Part shown: positions 37,117 to 47,310 of the stretch, piece by piece
Position numbering within the stretch: the stretch's first letter is position 1
Layout: every line of letters begins with the position of its first letter
Assembly: GCF_051401765.1 (NCBI RefSeq)
Contig: NC_135066.1
Span: forward strand, 22,323,501-22,387,500
Reading direction: 5' to 3'
DNA: 64,000 nt
Source of the DNA: Calliopsis andreniformis
Taxonomy: Eukaryota > Arthropoda > Insecta > Hymenoptera > Andrenidae
Position numbers and translations under genes: made by a program
Notes under the pieces: generated by a model
The model's database searches: none
The model's input: only the letters and a program-made list of their open reading frames with translations
What the model was told of the DNA's origin: nothing

Positions 37117-38558
37117 TGCGACGTGACCGTCCCACCGAGCCGTATTCGGCTTAGGACGGGCATGCAAGATCCGGCCACTACGCGTCCTACGCCTTGATTT
37201 TTCCGTGGGTGCCAGGTATCTTTCGATACCGGCGTGGAACGCGTCTCCCGTTTTCCAAACCGCGGCCCAGGCTAGCTCTTTACGCGGAGAGGGGCGAGGC
37301 TCTTTCAAGCGTAGGGTGAGGAACGTACCTGGGATCTCGGGTTCTTACGGCGAGAACGCCAGTCAAAACACGGCTTTCTCAAGTAATAAAAGATGTATTA
37401 TAGCGAGAAACGTACAGGTGTCATTCGATGAGATTACACGCGCCGTCCCGCGACAGGTGGCTGCGGGCAGTTACACGTTTCCCGCTACAGTGATCGCGTA
37501 CCAACGGTTTTCGAGCGGCGATGAGGCCGAAACGCACGTTCGGCACGCGTACGTGAACCGCCCACGTGGCTGCTGTTATAATGAGGATACACCAGCAAGC
37601 CGACAATGTACCCGCACGTGACAACCGTTCGCTATGACGCCGTTAAGCCACGAACTCGCCGTTTAGTCGAGCCCGCAGGCTTCGACAAACCCGTACACGA
37701 AGCCTTTCTTCCCGTTACACGGCCTAGACCACCACCAGGAGTCGGCCCTCTCAAGATTCCGCTTACGAACCGATCTAATCTGCGTCAACCGGGGAGAACA
37801 ATGGGAGAAGACGTACCACCTGCGACCTGGTCAGCTTCCCGTACAAGAAGAAGGCCGAGATCGCTGCGTGCGGCAGGATCTCGGCACGCGACGCTTCCCC
37901 CTCCGTGCCCCGATTGGCTCGCTCGTGTCGCGCGACCTCGCGACCAATAATTATTGGCGCCGTTCGAATGTTGACGGTTGATTGGCAGGGCCTCCCTGAG
38001 TCCCCCTGAAACTCGTCTTGCGGCGTGGATCCGAGACGTAGTGTTCGATGTCACACTTCCGGAGTCCACTGCTATCATCTGCCCGCGAGATGGCTCCCGT
38101 AGCGACATCCCTGCGCCTCCCCGGTAAGGATTTCACCACGGAACGCGGGGCGAGGTGGTCAACCTCGCGCGTCGGCTGATCCTCATCCATCGGTGCGTCC
38201 TCGTACAGCCGTGGGGCAGCCCTCCCATCTTGTGTCCTCCTTGAGTTGCACGATGGGCTACGACAGCCTCCCAATTTAGGCGTCGCGTCACTCGCCGGGT
38301 GAAGTAACCCCGGAGCGGCGGGTACCCTGGCCGCTCCCCGATTCCGAAGATCCGCCTCAAGAGACCGTGTCGGTGGCTCCGTTGTGGTCTCGCACCTGTC
38401 TCCTGCCAATGCTATCGTCGTGGCCGCGGAGAGAACCCTGTTAGCTTGAGTGCAAAATAGGTGTTAGTAACGCGTTAGACTCCCGATGGTGCGCACTAAA
38501 GGCCTCTCTTGCCCCGGGAAGGATCCGGCTTTGTGACTGGCACTTTTGCCACGTCACA
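37117..38558. mobile_element. GC-rich LTR-like insertion (LTR-H), 1442 bp
   Basis: Ends are TGCGACGTGACC and GCCACGTCACA, inverted and TG...CA-like. ATAT lies on both sides (37113-37116, 38559-38562), although the neighbourhood is TA-rich, so the duplication is weak evidence. The block is much richer in GC than its surroundings and has sharp edges. A 152-codon minus frame (38409-37951) shows no family motif. It may be a long solo LTR; another kind of inverted-end element is possible. Confidence 0.5.
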
Positions 38559-38565
38559 ATATATA

Positions 38566-39950
38566 TTGGGTGTCCCAAACTAAGTGCGGGAGCCGGAAAT
38601 GGGAGATTTCTGAGGTGATACTAAATAACACTTCCCTGTGCAAAAAAATGTCCTCCGAAGCTTTGTTAACGAGTTATTAACGAAAAACCCCAACCAATCA
38701 GACAACGCGAATAGCGAGCGCTCGGCCGACCAGCGACAGGGTATAAGTACGCGGAGCGTATGCCACTCACCGCACTCGAGACTTGTACAAGGAACTCAAA
38801 ATGTTTACGTCAATGTTCAATTTCTCCTACACTACTAGATAAAAAATTATAAAAAAATCAGGGACACGTTAACTATTGAGACACATATTATAGAATTCAT
38901 TCAGATTTTTAAATTAATTATCCAAGCTGTAAAAAATAAAAAAACGAGGAAAAAGAATTTTAAAATGCCGATTTAGTAAAGTAATGCCATGTTAAAAAAA
39001 AATAAAAAGCAATGTTCTCGTAGTTCCTACGGATTGTACGTTATTTTGCTGTGCATCAAAACATTGAAAATTGTACAAGAATACTTATTTCATAAAGAAT
39101 GAACGACAATTAGACGTATTAGTTGGTGTAATCGGTCAAAAGTACGGAAACATTGATCTTTATTTTTTTAATTATGAAGGACCAAGGCAAAAAATGTTTA
39201 AATGAATTGAGATTAATAATATGACTATAGTAATAGAAGTAATTACTATCGGTAAAACTCACCCATTCGGAGAAGAATTCACCTGCTGCTTGAACACTTG
39301 CTCTATTAGGTCGTTGTGCCGATCCCGATCACTGGAGGATGATGCCCAGGTAGCGCTGATCGCAGGTATACAAGATCACAAGAAGACACCTTGCATTTAC
39401 AATACTTCGCGGTTACTAACACTGATCTCTTCACTAAACGAGCACTTGACCTCTTAATGACCGACAAACGACTATTTTGAAACGTTTTGCAGCATTCCGT
39501 AAGTAAAAACAAGATGTTACGCAGGTCGGCGGCTAAATTACGATCGGTACTAGCGATTTTTCCCGAAGTGTCTTTTCTCGTGCCCTCGCATCCCTCCAGC
39601 ACGACTTCTCGGGGTGTAGCTTCGTCGAAATACTCGAATTTAATTTGTTAGTTGACACCAACGAGGTTAGATCTTCCTCGGTTACTTTTTTTAGTGGAGG
39701 TGGGAACCTCTTCTTCGGGTCGAAAAAGTCGCAAGCAAAGTCATGGGGAGAAGCAAAGGCACATCGAATTGGTGTAGGAGACCGTAACGAGTGTCTGGCA
39801 GATGAAGCCGTTTATGCTCACACGTATTGCCCTGCAAGTTCGAAGGATCCATCGGTACCTGAGACTGAAGGCCGCGAGGGTCTCGTCGTGTTTACCATGG
39901 AAGTCCTTTCGATGCATTCGGACGGATGAAATATGGAATTGCCCATTGAC
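38566..39950 (+). repeat. Rep-1 copy 3 (uninterrupted, about 1.39 kb)
   Basis: It starts GGGTGTCCCAAACTAAGTGC, then has TTGTTAACGAGTTATTAACG, an AT-rich middle with CGTAGTTCCTACGG, and the coding-like part. The plus frame 39645-39929 reads FFSGGGNLFFGSKKSQ, GDRNECLADEAVYAHTYCP and SSKDPSVPETEGREG. It provides the empty sites for LTR-D and LTR-A in copy 1. It shares with copy 1 the same shortened end (GGAATTGCC) before the mariner-like element starts. The family is not one I can name; the frame could be a decayed exon. Confidence 0.75.
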
Positions 39951-40136
39951 TATACAGGGTGTAACAAAAATGTTGCAGTTTCTTGAAAGGGTTGATTCAG
40001 GGGGTGATTTGAAACAACTTTTTCCTTAGCAAAAATGTAAGATGAGGCTTCGTTAACGAGTTATTAATGAAGAACACCGGCCAATGAGAGCGCGAGTTAG
40101 CTACTCGAGCTGTCGCGGTGGCGTTGGGTACGCGCT

Positions 40137-40151
40137 AGGCGCTACGGTTGT
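40137..40151 (+). repeat. Target-site duplication of the LINE, 5' copy
   Basis: AGGCGCTACGGTTGT is repeated exactly at 47170-47184. Homologous unoccupied sites lie at 50817-50830 (inverse strand) and 61592-61606. Confidence 0.92.
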
Positions 40152-40909
40152 CCACGGACCTGTCTGGATGTCCAGATGGGAGGGGAGGTGAACCCCTACG
40201 TGGCGCGTCCCCAGGTGGCGGATAGGGGAAGCCTCGGGCCCGGGCCGGTGGGCATGACCGAGAGGTCGTGTCTCCCGCGTCCCGGTACCGAGGTCGGGGC
40301 GAAATCCCCCGCGGACCAAACACAGTGCGTGAGTGTGTGTATGAATGTGTGTGTGTGTGTGCGTGTGTGAATGCGCTGCGGCCGGTGGCTCGTGGATATT
40401 CCCGACAGACTAACCAAGGGGTGGAGTAGTAGCCCCCCGACCGGGGTACCTGGGTGAAGTCTGTACCTAGCCTCTGCGGTGGAAGATGCGTAAATGTAAG
40501 TCCTGAAATTATGGCAAAGGTCGCCTGAAGCCGCATGCGAAACGTGGAAAAACCGCTCCCCAGATACTGACTGGAGCCTATGTCGGGGTTGAAACGAGCT
40601 TAACTGGGCGCAGGTATGGAGGATTACCTGGTCAGTATTTCCTCATACCCCGTGCGACGGGGGGTAAACTGTCGCGCCGTCTAGCCTGAGGTTAGGGTAC
40701 GGGGCCCTTCGGATGGGTACCCGCCCTCTCGATAGGGGTGACGTTAAACCTTTTGCATCATATATGGCGCGGGCCTATCCCGTAATATTTTTTGTAGAGT
40801 CACTAGGTGCCAATAGGGTTGACCACCCGACAAACCGCTTCACGGTTTTGGCATCCATATTTAGGGATCTTCTTACCCGGGGAAGTGCCCCCACCGCGGT
40901 GGGGGTCCC
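40152..40909 (+). other. 5' UTR of the R1-clade LINE
   Basis: This untranslated leader has a (GT)n-rich stretch at about 40328-40368 and starts directly at the target duplication, which suggests full or nearly full length. Internal promoters of such LINEs lie in this region, but none can be identified by eye. It ends at the ORF1 ATG. Confidence 0.7.
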
Positions 40910-43531
40910 ATGATGGGCGAACCGGAGGAATCATTAACTGCCAGAATGTCGAACCTAAAGGAAACATTGGGGAAAGGGGGTAAGTCGCAGGGCGACTTGA
41001 GCAAGCAGCGCAGTTCGTCAGTGGGAAACATCCCAGTGACGGTTGACTGCGCGAGTAAAGAGCAGGGAGGCAGTTCTTCCTCGGACGGGGGTCTACAGGA
41101 ATGGGTCGAAAAAGTTAGATCCCCCAGGCCCATGTCCGAGGCAGGGTTGGACAGGGACGCATCGGTTGAAGAACACACCGATGCGGAGATCACTCCCGCA
41201 CAACACGCACGGGACGCGCGCATCAGCTGGGCGCTCGGTCAGTACCTTGGCCCCGGCTGGGATAGCCGTGGCGCTGGTGGGAGGGACGTGGGGAAGTTAG
41301 GAGAAGAGGACAGGGACAAAATGTCCTTGACCGCCTCCGACGACGAAGGGAGTGTTTCTTCCCGTCAGTCCTCGAGGTCCCTAAGATCCGGGACATCCGT
41401 CGGTGGCCGCAAAAGGCAATTGCCTGCGGCGGATGCCGACAGAGATACGACTGCAGGAGCACAGAAGGAACAGAGCAGGAAAAAGAAGAGGACGGACACC
41501 CTGCCACCCATCGAGTCTCTTAAGGGAGAGATGATGGGGCAGGACACGGGCTCCCTGGGCGGTGTCATTAGTCACCAGCTGACAGAGGTGGAGAGGGTGG
41601 CGAACACTTCGGGCAACCTCAAGGGGACGTTCGTCAGGACGCTGCGAATGGCTGCCCGCATCGTCAGTGTCGCTGCTGTTGAAATACAGCAGCGAACTGT
41701 AGCTACCGCCAGCCAGACAATGCTCGAGGAGCAAAACATCAGACTGGCGGAGCAAATGCGGGCTATGAAAGCCGAAATTGTAAGGCTGCGGCAGGAGAGA
41801 GAGTCTGCCCCTGCGGTTAGGAGAGACCCCACACCCGGTGGCCAAAGAAAGAAGGCCGTGACGGATGGGGAGCTTATGGCCCCGCCGCCGTTGCCATCGC
41901 CACCCACCACCGTCGATCCGCCCAAACCGGCGTTGGACCAGGCCTCATTAGTAGAGGCCTTATGGTCCAAAATGGAGACGCTGGTGGAGAAACGGTTCAG
42001 GGAGTTGAGGGCTGAGATAACCCACCTTGTGGGCAAATCCGCCCCGCAGACAAGTGCACACGGGGCGGTACCAACGAAGGTGCCAAGAGCACCAGCTGCT
42101 GCGGTCATGGCACGGCCGCCGCCGACTACGTCGGGGGAAACCCCAACGCAAAGAAGGAGGAGGAGAAGGAAAGAGGCGAGAGCCAGGGCCCTTGTGACCG
42201 TTGATGGGCGACGGGCGCGCCCCACTATTACAGTCGCGGTAGCGACGCCAGCCCCGCCCACACCAGCAACCACGGGAGGCACTCCCAGTCCCAAACCTGC
42301 TGCTGTAGGGAGAAAGACAGCGGTGGCGAAGACCGGTAGCCGGGCAAGGAAGGCTGTGGACCCGGCGGCAGCCGAGACGGGGCCGAACCGGGAGCTGAAA
42401 TGGACGGAGATACTCGGTCGGAAACGGAAGCCGGCGGGACAGGCTGCCCCCGCTAACGAACCAGACGGCTCCCGTCCAGTGAGGCAAAAAGCCCCGAAAC
42501 GGCCGACGGGTGCTGGCGGGGCTCCTCCCGCTAGCGCCGCCAATGGCCCGGCGAAGAAGGGGGCTCCCCCGGCCCGTCCCACTCGGGCGCCGGCAAAGCC
42601 ACCCAAAACGGCAGCCATAGCGCTGACCGTGACGGAGGGAGCCGGCGCCGACCTTGGTAATGCCCTTAGACAGGCAAGGGCCAGCATTAATTTGGCTGAC
42701 CTGGGCATCGCCGAGATAAGGACGAAGCGGGCCGTCACGGGCGGGATTATATTGGAAATCCCAGGCCCGGAGGGAGCCCCTAAGGCAGATCAGTTGGCGG
42801 ACAGGCTCCGGCAGCTTTTCGTGGCTACGGAGATTAAGGTCGCAAGACCGAAAAAGACGACGGAGATGCGGGTGGCGGGGTTGGATGACTCCGTCACCCA
42901 GCGGGACGTCGCTGCCGCCATTGTGACACAGGGAGGGTGTCAGGAGGGAGACATAAAGGTGGGCCCCATCCGCCGCTCGCCCACGGCGCTTGGTACGGCG
43001 TGGGTGCGGTGCCCCCTCACGGCGGCCCGCAGTTTGGCGGCTGCGGGAAAGCTGCGCGTGGGTTGGACCATGGCCCGTATCGATGTCCTGGCGCCTCGTC
43101 CCCTCCAGTGGTACCGCTGCCTGGAGACAGGGCACGTCCAGCAGCGGTGCACCGCGGCGGAAGATAGGAGGGGACGCTGCTATAAGTGCGGCGCCACGGA
43201 GCATCGGGCGGCGGAGTGCCGCGCGTCTTCCCCAAAGTGTCCGCTATGTGCGGACCTGGGGAGGCCATCAGGCCACCGACTGGGGGGACCAGGCTGTGCT
43301 CCGCCCTCCAAGGGCCGACGACGCGGAAGGGCACGCTCAGTGATGCCAGCGGGGCAGGTGGAGCGCGGCGGGGACACCTCTAAGGCCGCCCCTCCGACGT
43401 CCTCCGAAGTCCCCGCCGGGGCAGGGAAGGAAAAGGTGGTCGCTGCAGAGGAGGCTGGGTCCTCTGCAGCGCCACAGACCCATACAAGGTCCGGTAAGAA
43501 CGGCCTGGAGGAGGCCATGGAAACGGTGTAG
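40910..43531 (+). CDS. R1-clade LINE ORF1, gag-like RNA-binding protein
   Basis: The protein has 873 codons. It would coat the element RNA and help form the particle that goes to the nucleus. The first 500 residues are charged and low in order, with Arg/Lys-rich clusters (RKKKRTD, RRRRRRKEARAR) that could act in nuclear entry, and a likely coiled coil around residues 245-300. An RNA-recognition-like part lies at about 590-720, then three zinc motifs: W734-x2-C737-x4-H742-x4-C747, C757-x2-C760-x4-H765-x4-C770, and C777-x2-C780-x8-H789-x6-C796. The first motif lacks its first Cys, which is Trp734. The long frame has no stop. ORF2 starts two bases after the stop, in another frame. I chose ATG 40910, which follows the G/C-rich leader; ATG at 40913 is the next codon. 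Confidence 0.88.
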   Translation: MMGEPEESLTARMSNLKETLGKGGKSQGDLSKQRSSSVGNIPVTVDCASKEQGGSSSSDGGLQEWVEKVRSPRPMSEAGLDRDASVEEHTDAEITPAQHARDARISWALGQYLGPGWDSRGAGGRDVGKLGEEDRDKMSLTASDDEGSVSSRQSSRSLRSGTSVGGRKRQLPAADADRDTTAGAQKEQSRKKKRTDTLPPIESLKGEMMGQDTGSLGGVISHQLTEVERVANTSGNLKGTFVRTLRMAARIVSVAAVEIQQRTVATASQTMLEEQNIRLAEQMRAMKAEIVRLRQERESAPAVRRDPTPGGQRKKAVTDGELMAPPPLPSPPTTVDPPKPALDQASLVEALWSKMETLVEKRFRELRAEITHLVGKSAPQTSAHGAVPTKVPRAPAAAVMARPPPTTSGETPTQRRRRRRKEARARALVTVDGRRARPTITVAVATPAPPTPATTGGTPSPKPAAVGRKTAVAKTGSRARKAVDPAAAETGPNRELKWTEILGRKRKPAGQAAPANEPDGSRPVRQKAPKRPTGAGGAPPASAANGPAKKGAPPARPTRAPAKPPKTAAIALTVTEGAGADLGNALRQARASINLADLGIAEIRTKRAVTGGIILEIPGPEGAPKADQLADRLRQLFVATEIKVARPKKTTEMRVAGLDDSVTQRDVAAAIVTQGGCQEGDIKVGPIRRSPTALGTAWVRCPLTAARSLAAAGKLRVGWTMARIDVLAPRPLQWYRCLETGHVQQRCTAAEDRRGRCYKCGATEHRAAECRASSPKCPLCADLGRPSGHRLGGPGCAPPSKGRRRGRARSVMPAGQVERGGDTSKAAPPTSSEVPAGAGKEKVVAAEEAGSSAAPQTHTRSGKNGLEEAMETV

Positions 43532-43533
43532 AA

Positions 43534-46500
43534 ATGGCTACCCTCCTCCAGGCCAATTTGAAGCGCTCCCGCAGGGCTCAGGACCTGTTTGTCCATACCA
43601 TGCGGGAGCGATCAATAGGACTGTCCGTCGCCGCCGAATCGTACAATATCCCCGACCTCCCAGACTGGGTCGGGAGTCGGTGCGGCTTGGTGACTATTAC
43701 ATGGAACTGGCCGCCCGCATCTCCTCCAGTTACCGTCTTAGCGACGGGGGAGGGGTGCGTGGCGGTTCAGTGGGGAAGTATTGCGGTGGTGGGCTGCTAT
43801 GTGTCGCCCAACTGTGACCTCGCCTCTTATGAGTCATACCTGGGCGGGGTAACCGCATGCATCGGGCAGTGCATGCCCCGCCCGGTAATTGTCCTGGGGG
43901 ACTTTAATGCCCATGCTACGGCATGGGGCAGCCCCAGGACTAGCCGTAGGGGCGAGGTCCTAATGGATTGGGCGGCCGGGCTGGACCTTCGGTTGGTTAA
44001 CCGGGGTCGGCAGCACACGTTCGTTGGGCCGCAGGGGGTGTCCATCATAGACCTGACGTGGGCAACCCCTTCCGGTCTGCAGCGTGTGTCTGGGTGGAGA
44101 GTGGCAACAGAAGTGGCTACCCTCAGCGATCACCTGTATATAACAATGGAGGTGAGGGTCGCCGCTGCTACCTCCACCCGGAGTGATGGGCCCCGGTGCC
44201 ACGGGGGCCGGCGGGCCCGCCCGCCACCGCGATGGTCCATGAAAAAGCTGAATAGCAGTCTCTTGGAAGCGGCCGCTCATGCGGCGGCCTGGCCGGAGAC
44301 ACCGGTTGGGCCGGTCGGCGACGTCGAGGGAGAAATGGCCTGGCTCAGCAGGGCTATAAAGGCGGTGTGTGACACCGCCATGCCCAGAGCCGGGCCACCC
44401 TCGCGTCCGGGCGCGGCGTACTGGTGGTCGCGGGAAATGGACGAGTTACGCGTAGCGTACGTCCGCTCACGGCGCCGGTACACCCGCGCCCGCCGACGTC
44501 GGCAGGCCGAACCCGAGCAGGTGACGCGCTTGTATGAAGAGTATAGCGCGATGCGCAGAACACTCCAGCGCGCCATCCGGGACGCCAAAGCCCGGGCATG
44601 GAAGGAACTCCTCGTGGAATTAAACAGGGATCCGTGGGGGCGCCCATATAAACTCGTGATGGGTAAGTTGCGAGCATGGGAGCCACCCATAACGGAGACC
44701 TTGGATCCCCCACTCCTGGAGCGGGTGGTTCAGACCCTGTTTCCCGGGATAGACCGGGAGCAGGAGACCGCCCGCTCCGAAACCTCGGAGCCACCTGTTG
44801 AGTGGTCCGAGATGGAGATGGGGGTAACCCACGAGGAGTTGGCCGGGGCCCTGCGCCGTCGCGGGTCACGCAACGTTGCGCCGGGCCCTGACGGTGTCCC
44901 CGGCCGCGTATTGGCCCGGGCAATGGGCGTCCTAAGCTCGAGGTTCGTGCGATTGCTGAGCGGCTACCTCCGCATGGGCGAATTCCCCCTTGTATAGAAA
45001 CAGGCGCGGATGGTCCTCCTAAGAAAGGACGGACGGCCCGCGGACACGCCTTCGGCATATAGGCCGGTGTGCTTGCTCGACGAGGCGGGAAAGCTTTTTG
45101 AGACAATCATAGCTGCCCGCCTCTCGAGCCACCTGTCGACGGTGGGACCGGGATTGGCCTTCAGCCAGTTTGGCTTCCGGGAGGGACTTTCGACCATTGA
45201 CGCCATCATGCGCGTCAGGTCCCTCTCGGAGGAGGCCGTCTCCAGGGATGGGGTGGCGTTGGCGGTATCGTTGGATATCGTCAACGCCTTTAATACCCTT
45301 CCCTGGAGCAGGGTACTGGGGGCGCTCCGTCATATGCGAGTGCCCCCGTACCTGAGACGGACTGTCCGGTCCTACCTAAATGACAGGTGGATACTATACA
45401 CCGGCCGGGATGGGAAACTTTGCCGAAGGAGGGTCGTGCGCGGTGTTCCGCAGGGGTCCGTGCTGGGTCCCCTGCTTTGGGTCATCGCGTACGACCACGT
45501 GCTGCGGGCCCGCCTACCCGCCGACGTCGGGCTGACGTGTTACGCGGACGACACGTTGGTGCTGGTCGGCGGGGTGGGCTATGGGAGGGCCATCCGCCTT
45601 GCTGAGATGGCGGTGGCTGTCGTTGTCGCGGCGATCCGTGAGTCGGGCCTTGAGGTAGCGCCCCACAAATGCGAGGCCATGTGGTTTTATGACCGACCTC
45701 GCCGTGGGGCGCCCCCGCCCGGCTTGCGGATCAGAGTGGGTGATGCCTTCGTCGAGGTGAAAGAACAGATGAAGTATCTGGCCCTGACCCTCGACAGCCA
45801 ATGGCGCTTCGTCGAACATTTCGCCCGCTTCGCCCCCCGTGTGGAGAGAGCGTCGGCCGCATTAGGCCGCCTCCTCCCCAATATAGGGGGGCCTGAGGAA
45901 GGTGTTCGCCGCCTCTACGTCGGGGTGGTGCGATCAATGATCCTCTACGGGGCCCCTGTCTGGGCCCCGGACCTGATGGCCAGCAAACGCAGCATTGCAA
46001 TGCTGCGGCGCCTTTACCGGCGGCTGGCCATCAGAGTCATTAGGGGGTACCGCACCATCTCCTACGAGGCGGCGACGGCACTGGCTGGTCTTCCTCCCCT
46101 GGAGCTCCTGGCGCAGCAATACCGGACGATATACGTCCGGTTGCGGGGGCTCCGGGATAGTGGGAGGCCACCAGAGGCAGAAGCGGTCGAACGGACGAGG
46201 CGTCTTGCCCGGCGTGCCCTACACATTGAGTGGACCGGCCAGCTGCAGGCTGGCGGGGCCGCCAAAAGGGCCGTCGGGGCTGTCCTGCCACATTTCGAAA
46301 AGTGGCGGGACAGAGCATACGGAGGGCTCACCTACCGAATGACGCAGGTGCTCTCCGGACATGGCTGTTTCGGGGAGTACTTGTGTCGAATTGGGAAGGA
46401 AGCGACGGCGACATGCCGCCATTGTGGTGAGGAACAGGACACGGCGCAGCACACGCTAGAAGTCTGCCCGGCGTGGGCAGCAGAGCGCCGTGTCCTGAAA

Positions 46501-46782
46501 CAGTGGGTGGGACACGACCTCTCGCTGGAAGCAGTAGTTGCAGCTATGGTGACTGGCGAGAGGCCGTGGAAAGCAATGGCCTCCTTCTGCGAGCAAGTTA
46601 TGCTGCAGAAAGAGGCCGCGGAGCGGGATAGGGAGCGGCACTCCCATCCCGCCCGCAGGGGAAGGGCCAGGGCCGGGTCACGGGCGGAGACCTTTGTCTC
46701 CCCGGCGCCCCGGCGCAGTAAGGCCCCTGGACTCAAGTTACGGGGAGGGGAGCAATGTCCCGACGCCGGCCCGAACCACTGA
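43534..46782 (+). pseudogene. R1-clade LINE ORF2 (endonuclease, RT), one in-frame stop
   Basis: ORF2 makes the target-site nick and copies the RNA there. Residues 1-210 form the APE-type endonuclease: QANLKRS, E35, GDFNAHATAW (D123, N125), SIIDLTW and SDH (198-200). RT begins near NVAPGPDG; a TAG at 44995-44997 interrupts it after EFPLV, and the same frame continues with KQARMVLLRK. Later RT motifs are intact: FGFREGLSTIDAI, SLDIVNAFNTLPW, GVPQGSVLGP (45442-45471) and CYADDTLVLV (YADD at 45541-45552). A finger CRHCGEEQDTAQHTLEVC (46414-46467) follows. In related elements the stop position is Trp, so a single G-to-A change at 44996 explains it. The second part (from ATG 45010) lacks the endonuclease. 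Confidence 0.9.
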
Positions 46783-47169
46783 CGGGGCCACTCGCCCCCG
46801 AGGGTCTGGCTGGCTGCGGGTCATTGCGGGGTCGCAGGCGGCTTGGGTCGGGGCACAAGTCGCCATTGCACAGCGACCCTGGGGGGGGGGGGGGGGGGGG
46901 CGGTGGAATGTAGTGTGGCCACTACATGTCGCCGAAGTTAGATGTGCCGCAAGGGAGGAGGGGCTTTACCCCTCCCGGGATGCGCTCCGGCACGGCTAGG
47001 GGGGTACTGGAAGTATTCTTCGGAGTTCCCAGTGCCCCCCGAAACGCCTTAGGTTGGCCACTGTGGAGTTGTAGTCGGTAAAAGTCCGACACTACCCCGA
47101 GCCCTCCCCAAGGGTTCGGGGTGTCCTATGAGGATTTCTCCACGTTAAAAAAAAAAAAAAAAAAAAAGA
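46783..47169 (+). other. 3' UTR and poly-A tail of the R1-clade LINE
   Basis: A GC-rich untranslated end with G20 at 46881-46900, a GGGGAGGGC-rich part and A21 at 47147-47167 followed by GA. The tail marks the reverse-transcription start at the target. Confidence 0.85.
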
Positions 47170-47184
47170 AGGCGCTACGGTTGT
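47170..47184 (+). repeat. Target-site duplication of the LINE, 3' copy
   Basis: Exact copy of 40137-40151. The following ATTCCGAACAAG continues the mariner-like arm, as in the right arm (reverse complement near 50808-50816). Confidence 0.92.
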
Positions 47185-47310
47185 ATTCCGAACAAGAAAG
47201 TCGGCATCTATCGAAGGAAATAGCATTAATATGAAAACTGAAAGCGACATAACAAATAATACCAAGTCCCTTTTTTGTTTATCGCTTTAAGTGAATAATT
47301 AATTAAAATT

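Larger units (their letters stand above)
40152..47169 (+). mobile_element. R1-clade LINE, nearly complete, 7.0 kb
   Basis: It lies between two copies of AGGCGCTACGGTTGT (40137-40151 and 47170-47184), a 15-bp target duplication. It has a 758-base 5' UTR, ORF1 with zinc knuckles, ORF2 with endonuclease, RT and a C-terminal CCHC finger, a 3' UTR with a G20 run (46881-46900) and an A21 tail (47147-47167). ORF order, the LLQANLKRS endonuclease start and the CFGEYLCRIGKE-CRHCG end are typical of the R1 clade. It is strongly GC-rich against AT-rich surroundings. R1 itself targets 28S rDNA; the target here is the arm of a mariner-like element. Confidence 0.92.

Noticed and set aside
37951..38409. 152-codon minus-strand frame in the GC-rich block
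   Set aside because: Long frames are expected by chance in GC-rich DNA; no family motif, and it lies inside an LTR-like insertion.
41572..43204. Long minus-strand frames (388 and 414 codons) inside LINE ORF1
   Set aside because: They are shadows of a GC-rich plus-strand gene with a known fold order; their composition is Ala/Arg/Pro-rich with no motif.
40152..47169. Reading the LINE as a true 28S rDNA R1 insertion
   Set aside because: The flanks are a mariner-like arm that also occurs elsewhere in the window, not 28S rRNA sequence.
40137..47184. Telomere-specific (TRAS/SART) insertion
   Set aside because: No TTAGG repeats adjoin the element.
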